Source of the DNA: Amoebidium appalachense
Taxonomy: Eukaryota > Ichthyosporea
Assembly: GCA_963693365.1 (NCBI GenBank)
Contig: CAVNZM010000011.1
Span: 4,960,001 to 5,024,000 of the forward strand
DNA: 64,000 nucleotides
Direction: 5' to 3'
Shown one piece after another: positions 26,812 through 51,502 of this stretch. The position numbers and the translations under genes are program-made. The notes under the pieces are model-generated. The model saw only the letters and a list, made by a program, of their open reading frames with translations, ran no database searches and was not told the origin of the DNA. Every line of letters starts with the position of its first letter. Positions within the stretch are counted from its first letter, which is position 1.

Positions 26812-27861
26812 ATGGGGGGGGGCAACCAGGTGGCGCGTGGTGCACCACAGCCGGACCCTGCACTGAGGGGCGACTACAAGTTCCTGGCGCAGAAGCAACA
26901 TGTGGCCATCCCCTTCCTTCCGGTGCTTACCCCTCAGGAGCGCAAGCTATTCAGCACGCTGCTCCTGGGCACCTACAAGGCACATGCAAAGCCCAACGGC
27001 CAGCTGTTCGAGGCTTTGGCCCAAGACTTCAACAAGGCTGCCTCTGTGGCTGGGGGAATCTACATGAAGGATGCGGCCTACATCAAGAAGCATTTCGACA
27101 AGTGGAAGACCTGGCAGACGGCACATGCACAGCGCTCCACACACGAGGGCCTGGCAGATCACCGCAAGCGTATGCGCGAGGAGAGGGCAGACGCTGTGCC
27201 AGCAACCATACGGCCTGCCCCCTTGCCACCCCTCCCTGTTCCAGACGGTGTCGATGCAGGGGCGCAGCGTGAGCGGCCCTTGCCCATGCTAGTGGGCAAA
27301 AAGCATCGCAACATTGGCCCTGAGGGGCCCCTGCAGATGGATTTGCCGGTGCCCCCTCCTATGCAGCCACCCCAGAGAGCCCCCAAGACCTGCAAGACGT
27401 GTGGCCGCCAGGGCAAGGGCTGCCCCGGCTCCAATCGGGCCAAGAGCTGCCCACGTTGGGTTGCAGCCAATCAGGATGCCATGCCACCAGCACCCGCGCT
27501 TGACATGCAGCAGGGCCATGTGCCGCACATGCCCCCTGCACCCCATCCAGGCCCGCACCACCCACATGGCTGGCCCCCACCGTGGGGCATCATGCCGCCT
27601 CAGCCCGGCCCTGCCTTCCCCATGCCTGGGCTACTGCCGCAGCACGGTCCCCATCCTTACTTGGGCCATGTGGGCCAGCCCTCGGCTGGTGGGCAGTTCC
27701 CACCCCCTTCTCGTGCATCTGCTGTGCTGGGCCTGGCGTTGCCACCTGCTGGAGAGACGCAGCTGCAATGGCACGATCGAAAGCAAAGTAATCGTGGCCG
27801 CAAGTCTGCAGGCAGCCAATCAGGATCTCAGAGTAGTCAGAGTAGCCAAACTAGTGTCTAA
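26812..27861 (+). CDS. Uncharacterised 349-aa protein with a Cys cluster
   Basis: A single uninterrupted frame, unusual here because other genes except UBE2D are split. Residues ~20-125 are mixed, probably helical and charged (AIPFLPVLTPQERKLFSTLL; KKHFDKWKTWQ), and could be a small DNA- or protein-binding domain. Residues ~130-190 are Pro-rich and basic. Residues ~192-216 carry four cysteines as CKTCGRQGKGCPGSNRAKSC, like a compact zinc-binding knuckle. The rest is a His/Pro/Met-rich tail ending in a Ser/Gln repeat. The frame stays open upstream to about 26698 without another ATG. Absence of introns and the Cys cluster would suit an accessory protein of a mobile element or a retrogene, but no terminal repeats or transposase were seen. 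Confidence 0.6.
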   Translation: MGGGNQVARGAPQPDPALRGDYKFLAQKQHVAIPFLPVLTPQERKLFSTLLLGTYKAHAKPNGQLFEALAQDFNKAASVAGGIYMKDAAYIKKHFDKWKTWQTAHAQRSTHEGLADHRKRMREERADAVPATIRPAPLPPLPVPDGVDAGAQRERPLPMLVGKKHRNIGPEGPLQMDLPVPPPMQPPQRAPKTCKTCGRQGKGCPGSNRAKSCPRWVAANQDAMPPAPALDMQQGHVPHMPPAPHPGPHHPHGWPPPWGIMPPQPGPAFPMPGLLPQHGPHPYLGHVGQPSAGGQFPPPSRASAVLGLALPPAGETQLQWHDRKQSNRGRKSAGSQSGSQSSQSSQTSV

Positions 27862-27947
27862 TATTGGAATGTACACCAATGTAACGGATCTCATATGTGT
27901 TGTAGTGCTTCAAGTTATACCTGTTCTTCGTACAGTCATGTTAGGGG

Positions 27948-27979
<32 letters not shown>

Positions 27980-28306
27980 GCTAGCTTTCATTCCGAAGTT
28001 TACTGTAAAGAATTAAAATTTAGAATCTGAGTAATAGTACAGAGCCTTTGCACTTTTCTCTGTTTGTTAGGAATTCTTTGTGATCGAGAGTATGGTGTGT
28101 TAGACTATTGGTGTTAATGTGTCCTGGAAGGTGTATAATGTCTGCTGGCCGTAGTCAGTATCTATTTTTAGGTATATAGTATATTTTTAAATGTTGGCCG
28201 CTGGCCAATAAATAGCAAATAATAAACACACGATAAAGTCAACAGCGTGCCAAAAAACTAATCCCCAGCGAGCGCACCCAGTGATGTGTGTGTGTGTGTG
28301 TGTGTC

Positions 28307-28372
<66 letters not shown>

Positions 28373-29697
28373 CGCGCGTGCGTGCGTGTGTGTGTGTGTG
28401 TGCGTGCGTGCGTGCGTGTGTGCGTGTGTGCGTGTGTGCGTGTGTGCGTGTGTGTGTGTGAGTGTGTGTGTGTGTGTGTGTATGTGTGGTGTGGTGTGTG
28501 CGCGGCTTGTACATATGTACGTGTTCATGTGCACCTGTGTCGGACCTACGAAGTACATGAAAGTAAATTTTGACAGCATCGATCTGCCGGTGTGTATGTG
28601 TATGTGTGCCAGTGCAGCAGGTGTGCCTTGTAACTGATAGCTTCGCATTTTACGTGTGTGTATATATAGTAGTACGCATAGACACTTGCTGATCATTCGG
28701 ATCGACATTAATATTTAATCTGTCGGTCCTCGGTTTTTTGAGTGAATGATGATCAAGTGTAAGAGCATTCACTTGGCAAGTATTAATGTTGCAGAGGCTA
28801 GCTGCAGCTGCAAGCGTCGGGTGCACACTGACAATTGTCTTTTCAGCGAGTCTAACCTGCAGGCAGCAGCTGCACACATATAGGGTTGTTATCTTGCGGC
28901 ACATGCACGGTGATCATTTCAGAGTAATAGAGTTCAGAGCAATGAAAATAATGAAAATAACTAAACTTTGTGACTACTTTAAAGTTGCTGAGATCATACG
29001 TGGTGCAAGCTGCACTATGAACACATGTATAGTGCTAGTAATTAATACATTTTTGTTGCCTTCTGCAGGGTTATCGTAGCTACGTCACGGCCTGCACTCA
29101 GGGGGGGAGGGGGGGGGGGAGAGGGGGGATGATTCGAAGGGGGTATAAATAAGAACATGCACCTAAAGGTCTTTCCCGTGGATCCTCCCCCCTCCCCCCC
29201 CCACCTCTCCCTCCCCCGGGGCCCCATACTATGATATCTAGGCCCAATATTATATGCCCCTTCCCCCCCCCCCCCCCCTCCTCTCCGGATCCCCGGACCC
29301 CACTTCCCTACCCGGAGGCTCAAGAGCTCCCCCCTTCCCCTTCCCCCCCCCCTCCCCCCCCCCCCCCCCAAGGCTTACGGGGGCCCTTCTTCATCGAGGG
29401 GGAGGGGGTGGGGGTGGGGGGGGGGTGGGGGGAGGGGGGTGGGGGGAGGGGAAGTGGAAGGCGGGGGTGGATGCATGTCAGCCTAGGTGAATTCAATTGT
29501 TTAACTCCAGTGTGCAGGACTGGTCTGAAGGCTTAAGAAAACAACGAGGAAATGGGGTCCAGTGGAGGTGGTGGTGGTGTTCTGTGTGTGTGTGTACACG
29601 TGCACGTATGTGTGTGGTTTTTTTAAGGGGTGAGTGGTGGTGGTGGTGGTGGTGGTGGTCACCGTGGTGGTGGTGTGTGTGTCTGGTGTGTGTGTGT

Positions 29698-29743
<46 letters not shown>

Positions 29744-31211
29744 TAGAAAGAAAAACTGCTCGTGGGTCACTGTTTTTCGTCACTGTATTTGTAACGGGCC
29801 GCTCATATTTATATAACTACTTTAATTTAAGTACACGTGTTCATTATCATATACGATGGCCAAATATAGAAATTTTGGCGTCGAAGTTCTTGGAGCTAAA
29901 AAAACGTTTAAAAGGGGGAAATAATAGCTTGGCCCCAAATTTACCTTGCCGTTTTTAGCGAATGTATTTTTTATTCATGAGTTCTAGTGATTCAGTGAGT
30001 GCACGTGCCTGCCTCAGGCTGATCATGACAACTGCAACACACCATTCCTACATGGATATCAACCAAAAGAAAATAGTATATACTGTGGTGGTCTCCTAAA
30101 CCTTGTGCGGCATGCGCATACATGATATTACAGTGACGCATGTGCATATTATTGTTCTGTACACCGGAGTGTGCCGGTGCACGTGGCTGTTTTGTGCACA
30201 TGTTACAATAGCAGCACGATCTCCCTAAACTCCATGTTTACACATCCCTCACCCTGGCTCTGCCTTGTCGGTGCTCCAAAACACACATACAAATCCCCCT
30301 AGACTCAGTGCCTGCACATGGTCGCATTCACGTGCAGGTCACGTGACACATGCGATGCCATACTGCCGTCTACAGCAACAACCACGGCAGCATGTATACC
30401 GGCCCAGCACGAAATATACTTATCGGCAGCCCACTGAACTCGCCCATTTTCTCTTTTTCATGTATGTCCCTCCTTTTTTGTAAAATCACCCTTTTTGGCC
30501 TCCCGGTAGTGGATTTTGCAGGATTTGACTTCTTTGAGGTCCAAAAACCTCAAATTTTCCCCGGCGGGGCCGGGGAGGGAGAATTCAAAAATTGCCCGCT
30601 CCTGATATGGTACCCGGGCCGAATTGGGTCATATATACTTTGAAGGCACGGTAATTCTCTGTCGGGTCTGACCCGATCCGGATTTTCTAAAAGAAATCAA
30701 CTGGACCCGAAACCCGGCATCGCGATCAAACTAATGGCAACACATTGTTAGCTTGAACTTTAAATTTATTATAATGTTTCCACCTTTAACACGTTCACAT
30801 GTTCATGTTGGCCTTAGACTATAGTTTCACCCCACCTTAAAGTTTGCCTATGGGAAAGTTTCAAGTATTAACACCGAATTGCAGGGGACAGTGTTCATTC
30901 GACGAACAGTACTATGCATAGTCATGCCATTGTCAATGAGTTTTCTCATCACCATTTGTATCTTTAATCATATCAGTGTAGCACTAATTTCTAGCTACAC
31001 ACCCACATGTTAAGAGTCTTGAAATAATTATGGAAGGCCACAGACAACCGCAAAAGACACACAAACGTTCAGGTGTAAAGTGCTATAAAAAAATAAATAA
31101 TAAAAAAAAAAATTCTAGGCCGACGGTGACGCCGTGCGTGCATGCCAGGGTGTATGCAGCCATCGTAAGGATTTTTTTTTTTTGTTGTTGTTGTTGTTGT
31201 TGTGTACATGT

Positions 31212-31242
<31 letters not shown>

Positions 31243-31382
31243 GGGTAGAGAGATGAGGGATATGAAAGATATCCCAAAACGGGGGGGGGGGGGGAGAGGG
31301 GGGGATGTCATTGAATGATATCACAAAAAACGGCGTGCGGGGGGAGGGGGGGGGGGTTGAAGCCTGGTCAGTTGACCAAGAG
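27862..31382. other. Spacer between the Cys-cluster gene and NTA1
   Basis: No gene recognised. It holds poly-G at 27944-27980, (GT)n at 28285-28370, C- and G-rich tracts at 29100-29470, GGT repeats at 29634-29675 and poly-G at 29712-29742. The interval 29800-31050 is unique, AT-rich sequence. On the NTA1 sense strand an AATAAA lies near 30767, about 600 nt past the stop. Confidence 0.5.
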
Positions 31383-41952
<10,570 letters not shown>

Positions 41953-42349
41953 TCTGCCTCAGACACGCGCTCACATAAGAAATAAGAGACAAAAAGCCGG
42001 GATTAAACGCCAAACTTGGAAACTATAACAAGTGTGTGTTGTGAATGTCTGAGATTAGGCAAGAAATCGAACGTCAAGCATGCCAACTTAGAGATCTATG
42101 TGATTGAGGTTAAAAAATTGCAGGTTTGAAGACGAGAGATGGGACCTGATTTTTCGAGATTCCGGAACAATTTATATTGATGTTTCAGATGATCACCTAC
42201 ACCATTGATTTTATAACCCTACAAGGACATGTTAGGCTGAGCAAGTGGGCGAGATTATTGCAAACTTGAGAAAAGCAAACTGTCTGTGCGCCACACCCAA
42301 AAAAAATAACGGCAAGGCTTTATGGCCGTTTGTTTACCTTTGTTCTCGC

Positions 42350-42412
42350 GTGACGTCACAGTGAGATAGTCGTCATTTTGACGTCAGTGTTGCGTCATAC
42401 TGACGTCATGCA
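42350..42412. promoter_or_regulatory. Cluster of three TGACGTCA (CRE/ATF-type) octamers upstream of NTA1
   Basis: Three copies of the palindrome TGACGTCA, and a further GCGTCA half-type site, lie within about 60 bp, some 400-460 bp upstream of the NTA1 ATG (minus strand, 41952). The octamer is the classical bZIP (CREB/ATF) site. Position and density suggest a promoter element; binding is inference. Confidence 0.5.
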
Positions 42413-42628
42413 ACAACATACCTGATTCGATATATGGTGTTACCTCCATTTACAGAAATTGAGTGTTTGCCAAATATGGAACCTTGCAGAAATGCACACA
42501 AAGAGATTAACTATAAATATATACATAGACCAAACCCTTTAAGTGTCTGCCTTTCTGATAGTGTAAAAGCTATAAATACTGCTTGAAGAGCTGTACGTAA
42601 TTATGGGGGGGGGGGGTCGGGGGGAGGG

Positions 42629-42672
<44 letters not shown>

Positions 42673-42934
42673 ATGCATGGCGTATGGCATGGTATGGTGT
42701 CTCTTGGGTCTCAGTGTAGTAGGCAATTTTCATCTTTTTTCTTTAAAAAAAAATTCTTTTCAATTTTCCCCCTGTGCGTGTGTGCGTACATGCCGTGCCA
42801 CGCGTCTGTGTGTGCACGCGCTTGTGTACACGTGTGCGTGTGTTGGTGTGCGTGTGTGTTTGTTTGTGTGTGTGTGTGTGTGTGTGTGAGGGGGCGCGCA
42901 GCACGGTATTTGGCGCTCTGCACCCCTGGCAAAC

Positions 42935-43011
42935 CTGCTTTGTGGCATGCTGATAACATTGAGCTTGAGCTGCCTGAACAAAACCAACTACCGGCTCGTA
43001 ATCTAGATCAC
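42935..43011 (-). CDS. Candidate orphan exon, weakly BRO1-domain-like
   Basis: An open 77-nt stretch between an acceptor (atcgggtag) and a donor (AAGCAG/GTTTGC) on the minus strand, encoding [20 protein letters not shown] followed by HATKQ. The AQAQ-containing helix recalls the BRO1 domain, but that is a guess. It sits between the 3' end of the kinase-like gene and the 5' end of NTA1 and no partner exon was found. The plus strand is also open here. Confidence 0.3.
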
Positions 43012-43075
43012 CTACCCGATCAGTGAGACACACACGGTCTGGGGAGAGGGGGGGGGGGGGGGGGCAGGGAAGGAG

Positions 43076-43106
<31 letters not shown>

Positions 43107-43532
43107 ATCCGGAGCGGGGGAGGGGGGGGGAGGGGGTTAAACCTCGTTACATACAAAGCACGGACTTCACACATTCACGTCGAACACAACGCAGATTTGG
43201 CAGGGCACATACACAAGAATGATGTATAATAATGCAATATATGCCTTACAAGCACTGAGAACCGGGAAGGTGCGGGGGGAGGGGGGGGGGGGGAAGGAGG
43301 GAGGGGGGAAGAGAGGAGGGTTGGGGCGGGGGGGGGGGGGGGGGGGGGGGGGGAGGGGGGGGGAAGGACCCGGAGAAGTGATTATTATGAGTACCATGGT
43401 TGGGTTCAAGAAACTTTAATACTCAGACTCGGCTAAGGTCGACACTCTACGTCTCCTGCAGGGCCACCTCATATTTACAGATTGCCACCAATAATTTGGG
43501 ATAACTTTAGGAAGGGGGGAAGGGGAGAAGCA

Positions 43533-43605
<73 letters not shown>

Positions 43606-44268
43606 GGTATTTAGGTTCAGCACCATTATGATTATTGGGCCAAAAAATACTTCTCGAATAATTTGGAACTAATTGTAGGGAATTTTTTTAGGCAATTCTG
43701 TGCTGATTGTGTGTCCTAGGACTAGGCCTAAAGCATCAGTGAGTTCCCCCGTCTGCTTTAGGGTCATCTCGTTTTCAGGGGGAAAAAAAATTTTAAAATG
43801 ATTTTTTCTGGGTCATCAGGGGCATCAGACAGGGCTAATAATGGAGATATACTACAATTGCCATAGACACGACGAGATAGTTGCTTAGATAACTTCAGGA
43901 GATATCCAACGAGATATACCAAACACGAAAATTCAACCGTAGAATGAAACTTCAAGACTTTGCCCGATAGATTGTATTTGATAAAAGCCGTGATGGTAAT
44001 TTTTAAATTCATCATGGTCTAATTATCTTAATTTAGGGGGGGTACCATAGCCTCGGGTTCTCAAATTCTACGGCCGTGTATGTGTGTGCTGGGGGGAGGG
44101 GGGAGGAGGTGAAGGGGGGGGGGGAGGGGGTCTTAGTGTTCTTGGAAATCCACCAGAAGTGGTAGACTCTGTTATCCCATTTCTCGGCCGGGGTGGAAAT
44201 AGCAATATTCATCTTATTTTCATGTTATCTGGATTTCAGTAACCTCCTGCGGAAATTCTGTGACTATC
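43012..44268. other. Spacer between orphan exon and kinase-like gene
   Basis: G-rich tracts at 43050-43106, 43276-43365 and 43535-43603. The segment 43139-43262 resembles the 3' part of the SINE-like family (poly-C end on the minus strand). The interval 43610-44090 is unique AT-rich sequence with no gene I can support. Confidence 0.4.
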
Positions 44269-44732
44269 TTAGAATATGTTGGGCATACCGACCCCGCTTT
44301 TGTCACCACTTTTTGCACCAGCGCTATCACCATGGTTAGGAGTCACCCTACTGAACAATGCTTTAACATCGCCAACCGTTATATCGTTAAAGGAGGGTCG
44401 GTCAGTGGCGTTTGGTGCCCATCTCTTTTCCATGAGCCCAAAAAATTATCCGGGAAGTCGGCGGGCCGTTGGGGGGGTCGGAAGGAACTCATGCCGGCGC
44501 CCAATAGCATCAGGTCTGTCGGAGGGAGATTGTCGAATGGGGTGGCTCCTTTGGTGTACATCTCCCAAAGGATTATGCCGTACGAGTATACGTCAATGTG
44601 TAGGGATGGGTGCCACGGTAAGTGGTGGTGGTGTTCGGGGAGGGATTAGGGGAGAGGGAGGGAGGGAAAGGGGGGGAGAGGGGGGAGGGGGAGGGGGAGC
44701 GGTGGTGGTGGCGGAGAAAACAAAATGGGGGG

Positions 44733-44775
<43 letters not shown>

Positions 44776-45923
44776 GGAGGATGTGTATGCCATTTCATGC
44801 CCACATATTCTCACAAATCAGTCTGCCAGTCTCCACAGACACATGTCACAATCGCACACCAGCACGACGTCGTGCACACACACACACACACGGCACACAG
44901 ATATTGCACCACCATCTACCCATCACTACCAAACACCCCCCCCCCCCCCCCCCCCCCCCCCCTCCCCCCCCCACCACCACCACCACCATCACCACCACCG
45001 TCCACCACCAACTACATCCCCAACTTTAACCACCAAACCCCTCCCCCCATCCCTCTCACCACCCTCCTAACCCCGTTAACCTCCCCCTCCCCCCCCCCCC
45101 CCCCCCCCCCCCCCCTCCCCCCGGCCCCCCACACGCTCACACACACATGCATGCACGCCCGGCCACCCATCCGCAATGATTATTCCGCCCCCCCCCCCCC
45201 CCCCCCTCCCCTTCTCCTCCCCCCCCCCCCCCCCCCCCCCACACACACACACATACACACCTGGCCTCACTGTAAGCTCCCTGTGCCAGTGCCTCTGGTG
45301 CCATCCACCTCACCGGCAGCTGCCCCCCCCCCCCCCCCCCCCCCCCCTCTCCCTCTCTCCCATGGCAGCCAGTTGCTGGACCCCTCAGCCTGGGTGTCTG
45401 CTTGGGTGGTGTTTACAGCCATACCAAGGTCCCCAATCTGCCATATATGGTAAAAAAAGCGGTTAGAGCTCCGTAAATGGTGTACTGTTAACACCCCATA
45501 AATGGTAAAAAGAAAAAAGGTGGATAGCACCCGGGCCCATAAATGGTGAAAAAAAGAGTGGTCAGAGCCATAAATGGTTTAACAGGCCCTCAGAACCCCT
45601 GCCACGGTGTGACTGAAGGTTAGTACCTAGTAACCTCGGCTACAAATCATTTTGTGTTACAACAGCAGAAAACTTACCATGAGTACAAATTGCTATGCAA
45701 TTAGAAAACTTTGGCAAAGAGATTTCTATCGAAATTCTATTCTAAATCCCGGAAAGCCGGAGTGTGCTATTTATCTTCAGGCACTTGGTGCTACGTTATT
45801 ATGGCCCTCACTCTATGTCATATATTGGTGCCCTCCAATCGCCGTAAGGAGAGATCTGGCTGGTTTTGAAGGGATACACACACACACACCCGCACACACA
45901 CACACACACATACACGCCGTCAT

Positions 45924-45993
<70 letters not shown>

Positions 45994-46032
45994 GTCACAC
46001 ACATACAGACACCCACACACACTGACACACTA

Positions 46033-46071
<39 letters not shown>

Positions 46072-46597
46072 CAAAAACACACACACACACGCACACACAC
46101 ACAGACGCACACAGACACACACGCACACATCCACACACACACAAACATCCCCCCTCTCTCCCTCTCCCAACCCGTCCGCCGGACCCCCACCTTCCCCCCC
46201 TCCCCCTCCCCCCCCCCCCCCCCCCCCCACACACACACACAGGTTCACATACCTTCACCTCCGTATACGCTGCATCCGAGCCCCGTGTGCGCCTTAGCAA
46301 AATGCTGCGTGCGTCAACGTCCCGATGCATAATGCCCATCCTCAGGGCATCCTGGCCAAAGCTCGAAGCCTATTGGCTGCCTCCTGCAGCGGTCATATTG
46401 ATTGGTGGAAGATCACGGTGTGTAAACTACAGCTAGGGCCGTTTCCTTATGCGCATACTTTACTGATGTACTATGGGGTTTACGCTGTTTACTCGAGGCA
46501 AAGAGAGACCAGTCTCAGGTATGGGGGGGTTTTGCTCGGAATATCCCCTCCGCGGTATATCATGATCAAGTACATAGATGTCCGGTGATGATTATAT
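44269..46597 (-). CDS. Protein kinase-like gene, degenerate (pseudokinase or pseudogene)
   Basis: Minus-strand pieces follow the order of a protein kinase domain. ~46597-46500: hinge-like SMYLIMIYRGGD. 46253-46361: catalytic loop GIMHRDVDARSILL. ~45314-45437: activation segment IGDLGMAV…SNWLPWE. 44269-~44614: αF to αI with HIDVYSYGIILWEMYTKG, RPADFPDN and WAPNATDRPSFNDI, then a stop. Best overall match is the TKL/tyrosine-kinase-like group. Defects: the loop has Ser where the invariant Asn should be (HRDxxxxN), DFG is DLG, APE is PWE; a one-base deletion in a T6 run (about 44452) breaks the frame; the hinge and last pieces lack a clear AG acceptor; the activation segment runs into a Gly homopolymer. 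The frameshift could be a homopolymer sequencing error, the residue changes less so. Confidence 0.6.
45436..45600. repeat. Short tandem repeat of CArG-like units in the kinase intron
   Basis: About five degenerate units of 30-43 bp, each with ccataaatggt(g)aaaaa or a variant, abutting the acceptor of the activation-segment exon. Three units contain CC(A/T)6GG (CCATATATGG or CCATAAATGG), the consensus of MADS/SRF sites. Confidence 0.6.
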
Positions 46598-46599
46598 AT

Positions 46600-46722
46600 C
46601 AGGGTTTACTTTCTGTACGAGGCACCATAAAGACTAAGAAAACCAATTAGTTGGGTTCCCCGCTTTTTTTTTTTTTTTTTTTTTTTTTTTTCCGGGCTCC
46701 CCTAGGACACTCGGTATCAGCT

Positions 46723-46796
<74 letters not shown>

Positions 46797-47936
46797 AATT
46801 TAGTAATGATGTGTTTCTCAAGCCAATCAATACTTCTAATAAACAGGTCATAGTTAACGTGTGTTTAGTATAAAATCAAGGATGTTGTAATTTTTCAGGT
46901 AGGCTATCTTTCTGGGTGTCTGTTGTGAATGTGTCGTGTGTGTGTTGCGGTATTATGTGGTCTATCAAACTACATTTGGCGATACATGATCGTTTAAACT
47001 GGTGTGTGTGTGTGTTGTTTGGGCATGTAAACGATGCCACCTTATACTTATTAGATCTCCACTGTATTTAGAACGTGTACAGTAAAAGCGTGGTAAGTGC
47101 TCAATAATACCTTCAGCTAGAGAAAGACCAGTTCTACAGGAAGGCAATATGTATTTAGGTGTTATACATTTGCGAGTGCCATATTTGGCAATATGGTTAA
47201 GGCGGTCATTATATATAAAACGATGCATAAGGCTTAGTTTTTCAAGGTGTCTGCTTTCATCGGGTCTAGTGTCGTGTTGTATCTTTTTCCATTTGTTATA
47301 TTGTGTAATTATTTTGTGATTGTGTACATGTCTAATAATTAGATGGCAGTCCAAAGTCACACGCACACTTTTGCTGGGTTTATTTGTATTTGTGCCCGGG
47401 GAAGAAGGAGAGAGGGAGGAAAGGAAAGAGGGGAGAGGTGGGGAGGGGACAGGTCGGATAGAGAAGAGAGGGTGGGAGGGCAAATAATTGATTTAAGCGG
47501 CTGATGTGCTTATTGAATTTCAGCCCGAGATGGGATACTCTAGCAGCTATTGGGACCAGACCATATATCGAGAGCGTTACAGGCCCAGGTTTACAACAGT
47601 TGTTAGATAGAAAGGAGGCAACTTCTACTTCAAGGAAATTTACCAAGGGTTTGGTATTTTGTGCAACGATTATGGCGCTTGCCGGACCCCTGCGTGCCTG
47701 TGCAAGGTCCCGGGGTCACAGGGTGGGGGGGGGGGGGGGGGGGGGGGGGAGGGGGGGGGGGAGGGGGGGGGAGGGGGGGGGGGAGGGGGGGGAGTTAGCC
47801 GTCAGTTGGATGGCAGTTACTAATAACGGAGCCCCCTCCCCGGGCCCCCCCTCCCCCTGCCCCCTCCCCTCCCCTAGGCCTCCCCCCCCCCTCCCCTAGG
47901 CCTCCCCCCTCCCCCCTCCCCCCCCCCCTCCCCCCC

Positions 47937-47967
<31 letters not shown>

Positions 47968-48087
47968 CCACACACACACACATATGCCCCTGTAGAATAC
48001 CAGAGCAGATTGATGCTACCAAAACGTTAAGGATGTAGGGCCGGATGTTGCTCAAAAACTCAATAAAATTAGAATTTTCGAGACTGT

Positions 48088-48118
<31 letters not shown>

Positions 48119-48538
48119 ACCCTTAAGCTTGCTCCGGCCCTTTTCGGCGGCCGCCTCGAAAAATTCCTTTTTAGTTTTCTATTTGTCGTAAGGCGCTGCA
48201 TTTTCGGTACATACCACTGACCACAGTGTTCCGCAGGGCCGTGCCGAGGGTGTTGTAACCAAAAATTCAAACCCTCCCCCCCCCCCCCCCAAAAAAAAAC
48301 TTTGAAAACAAAACAAAAAAGAAAACAACAACAAAAAAAAAAAAAAAAAACGTACACCTATAGTAATGACGTCATAGCTTCATGTGACGTAAGCTTTCGG
48401 TTCCGCTTGGTGAATGGGATGGATCGCGTAATCCGTGCCGGCGCACGTCTGCCCCGCGTCCTCGAGGATGTTGTAACTTGGTGTCACTCTTAGTCCTATA
48501 GGTAACCCAGTTCTCTACGTCAAGTCTTACAAGCAAAG
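46600..48538. other. Spacer between kinase-like gene and small membrane-protein gene
   Basis: (GT)n at 46722-46793. The interval 46965-47650 is unique sequence with two overlapping minus-strand frames (to 172 aa) lacking low complexity; I do not recognise them and see no splice structure. 47725-47790 is G-rich, 47825-47953 C-rich, and 48088-48120 and 48275-48352 carry poly-C and poly-A. Confidence 0.4.

Positions 48539-51502
<2,964 letters not shown>

Noticed and set aside
46253-46370. A second frameshift in the kinase catalytic-loop exon
   Set aside because: An acceptor at cttcgag/C gives a continuous frame into HRDVDARS, so no indel is needed.
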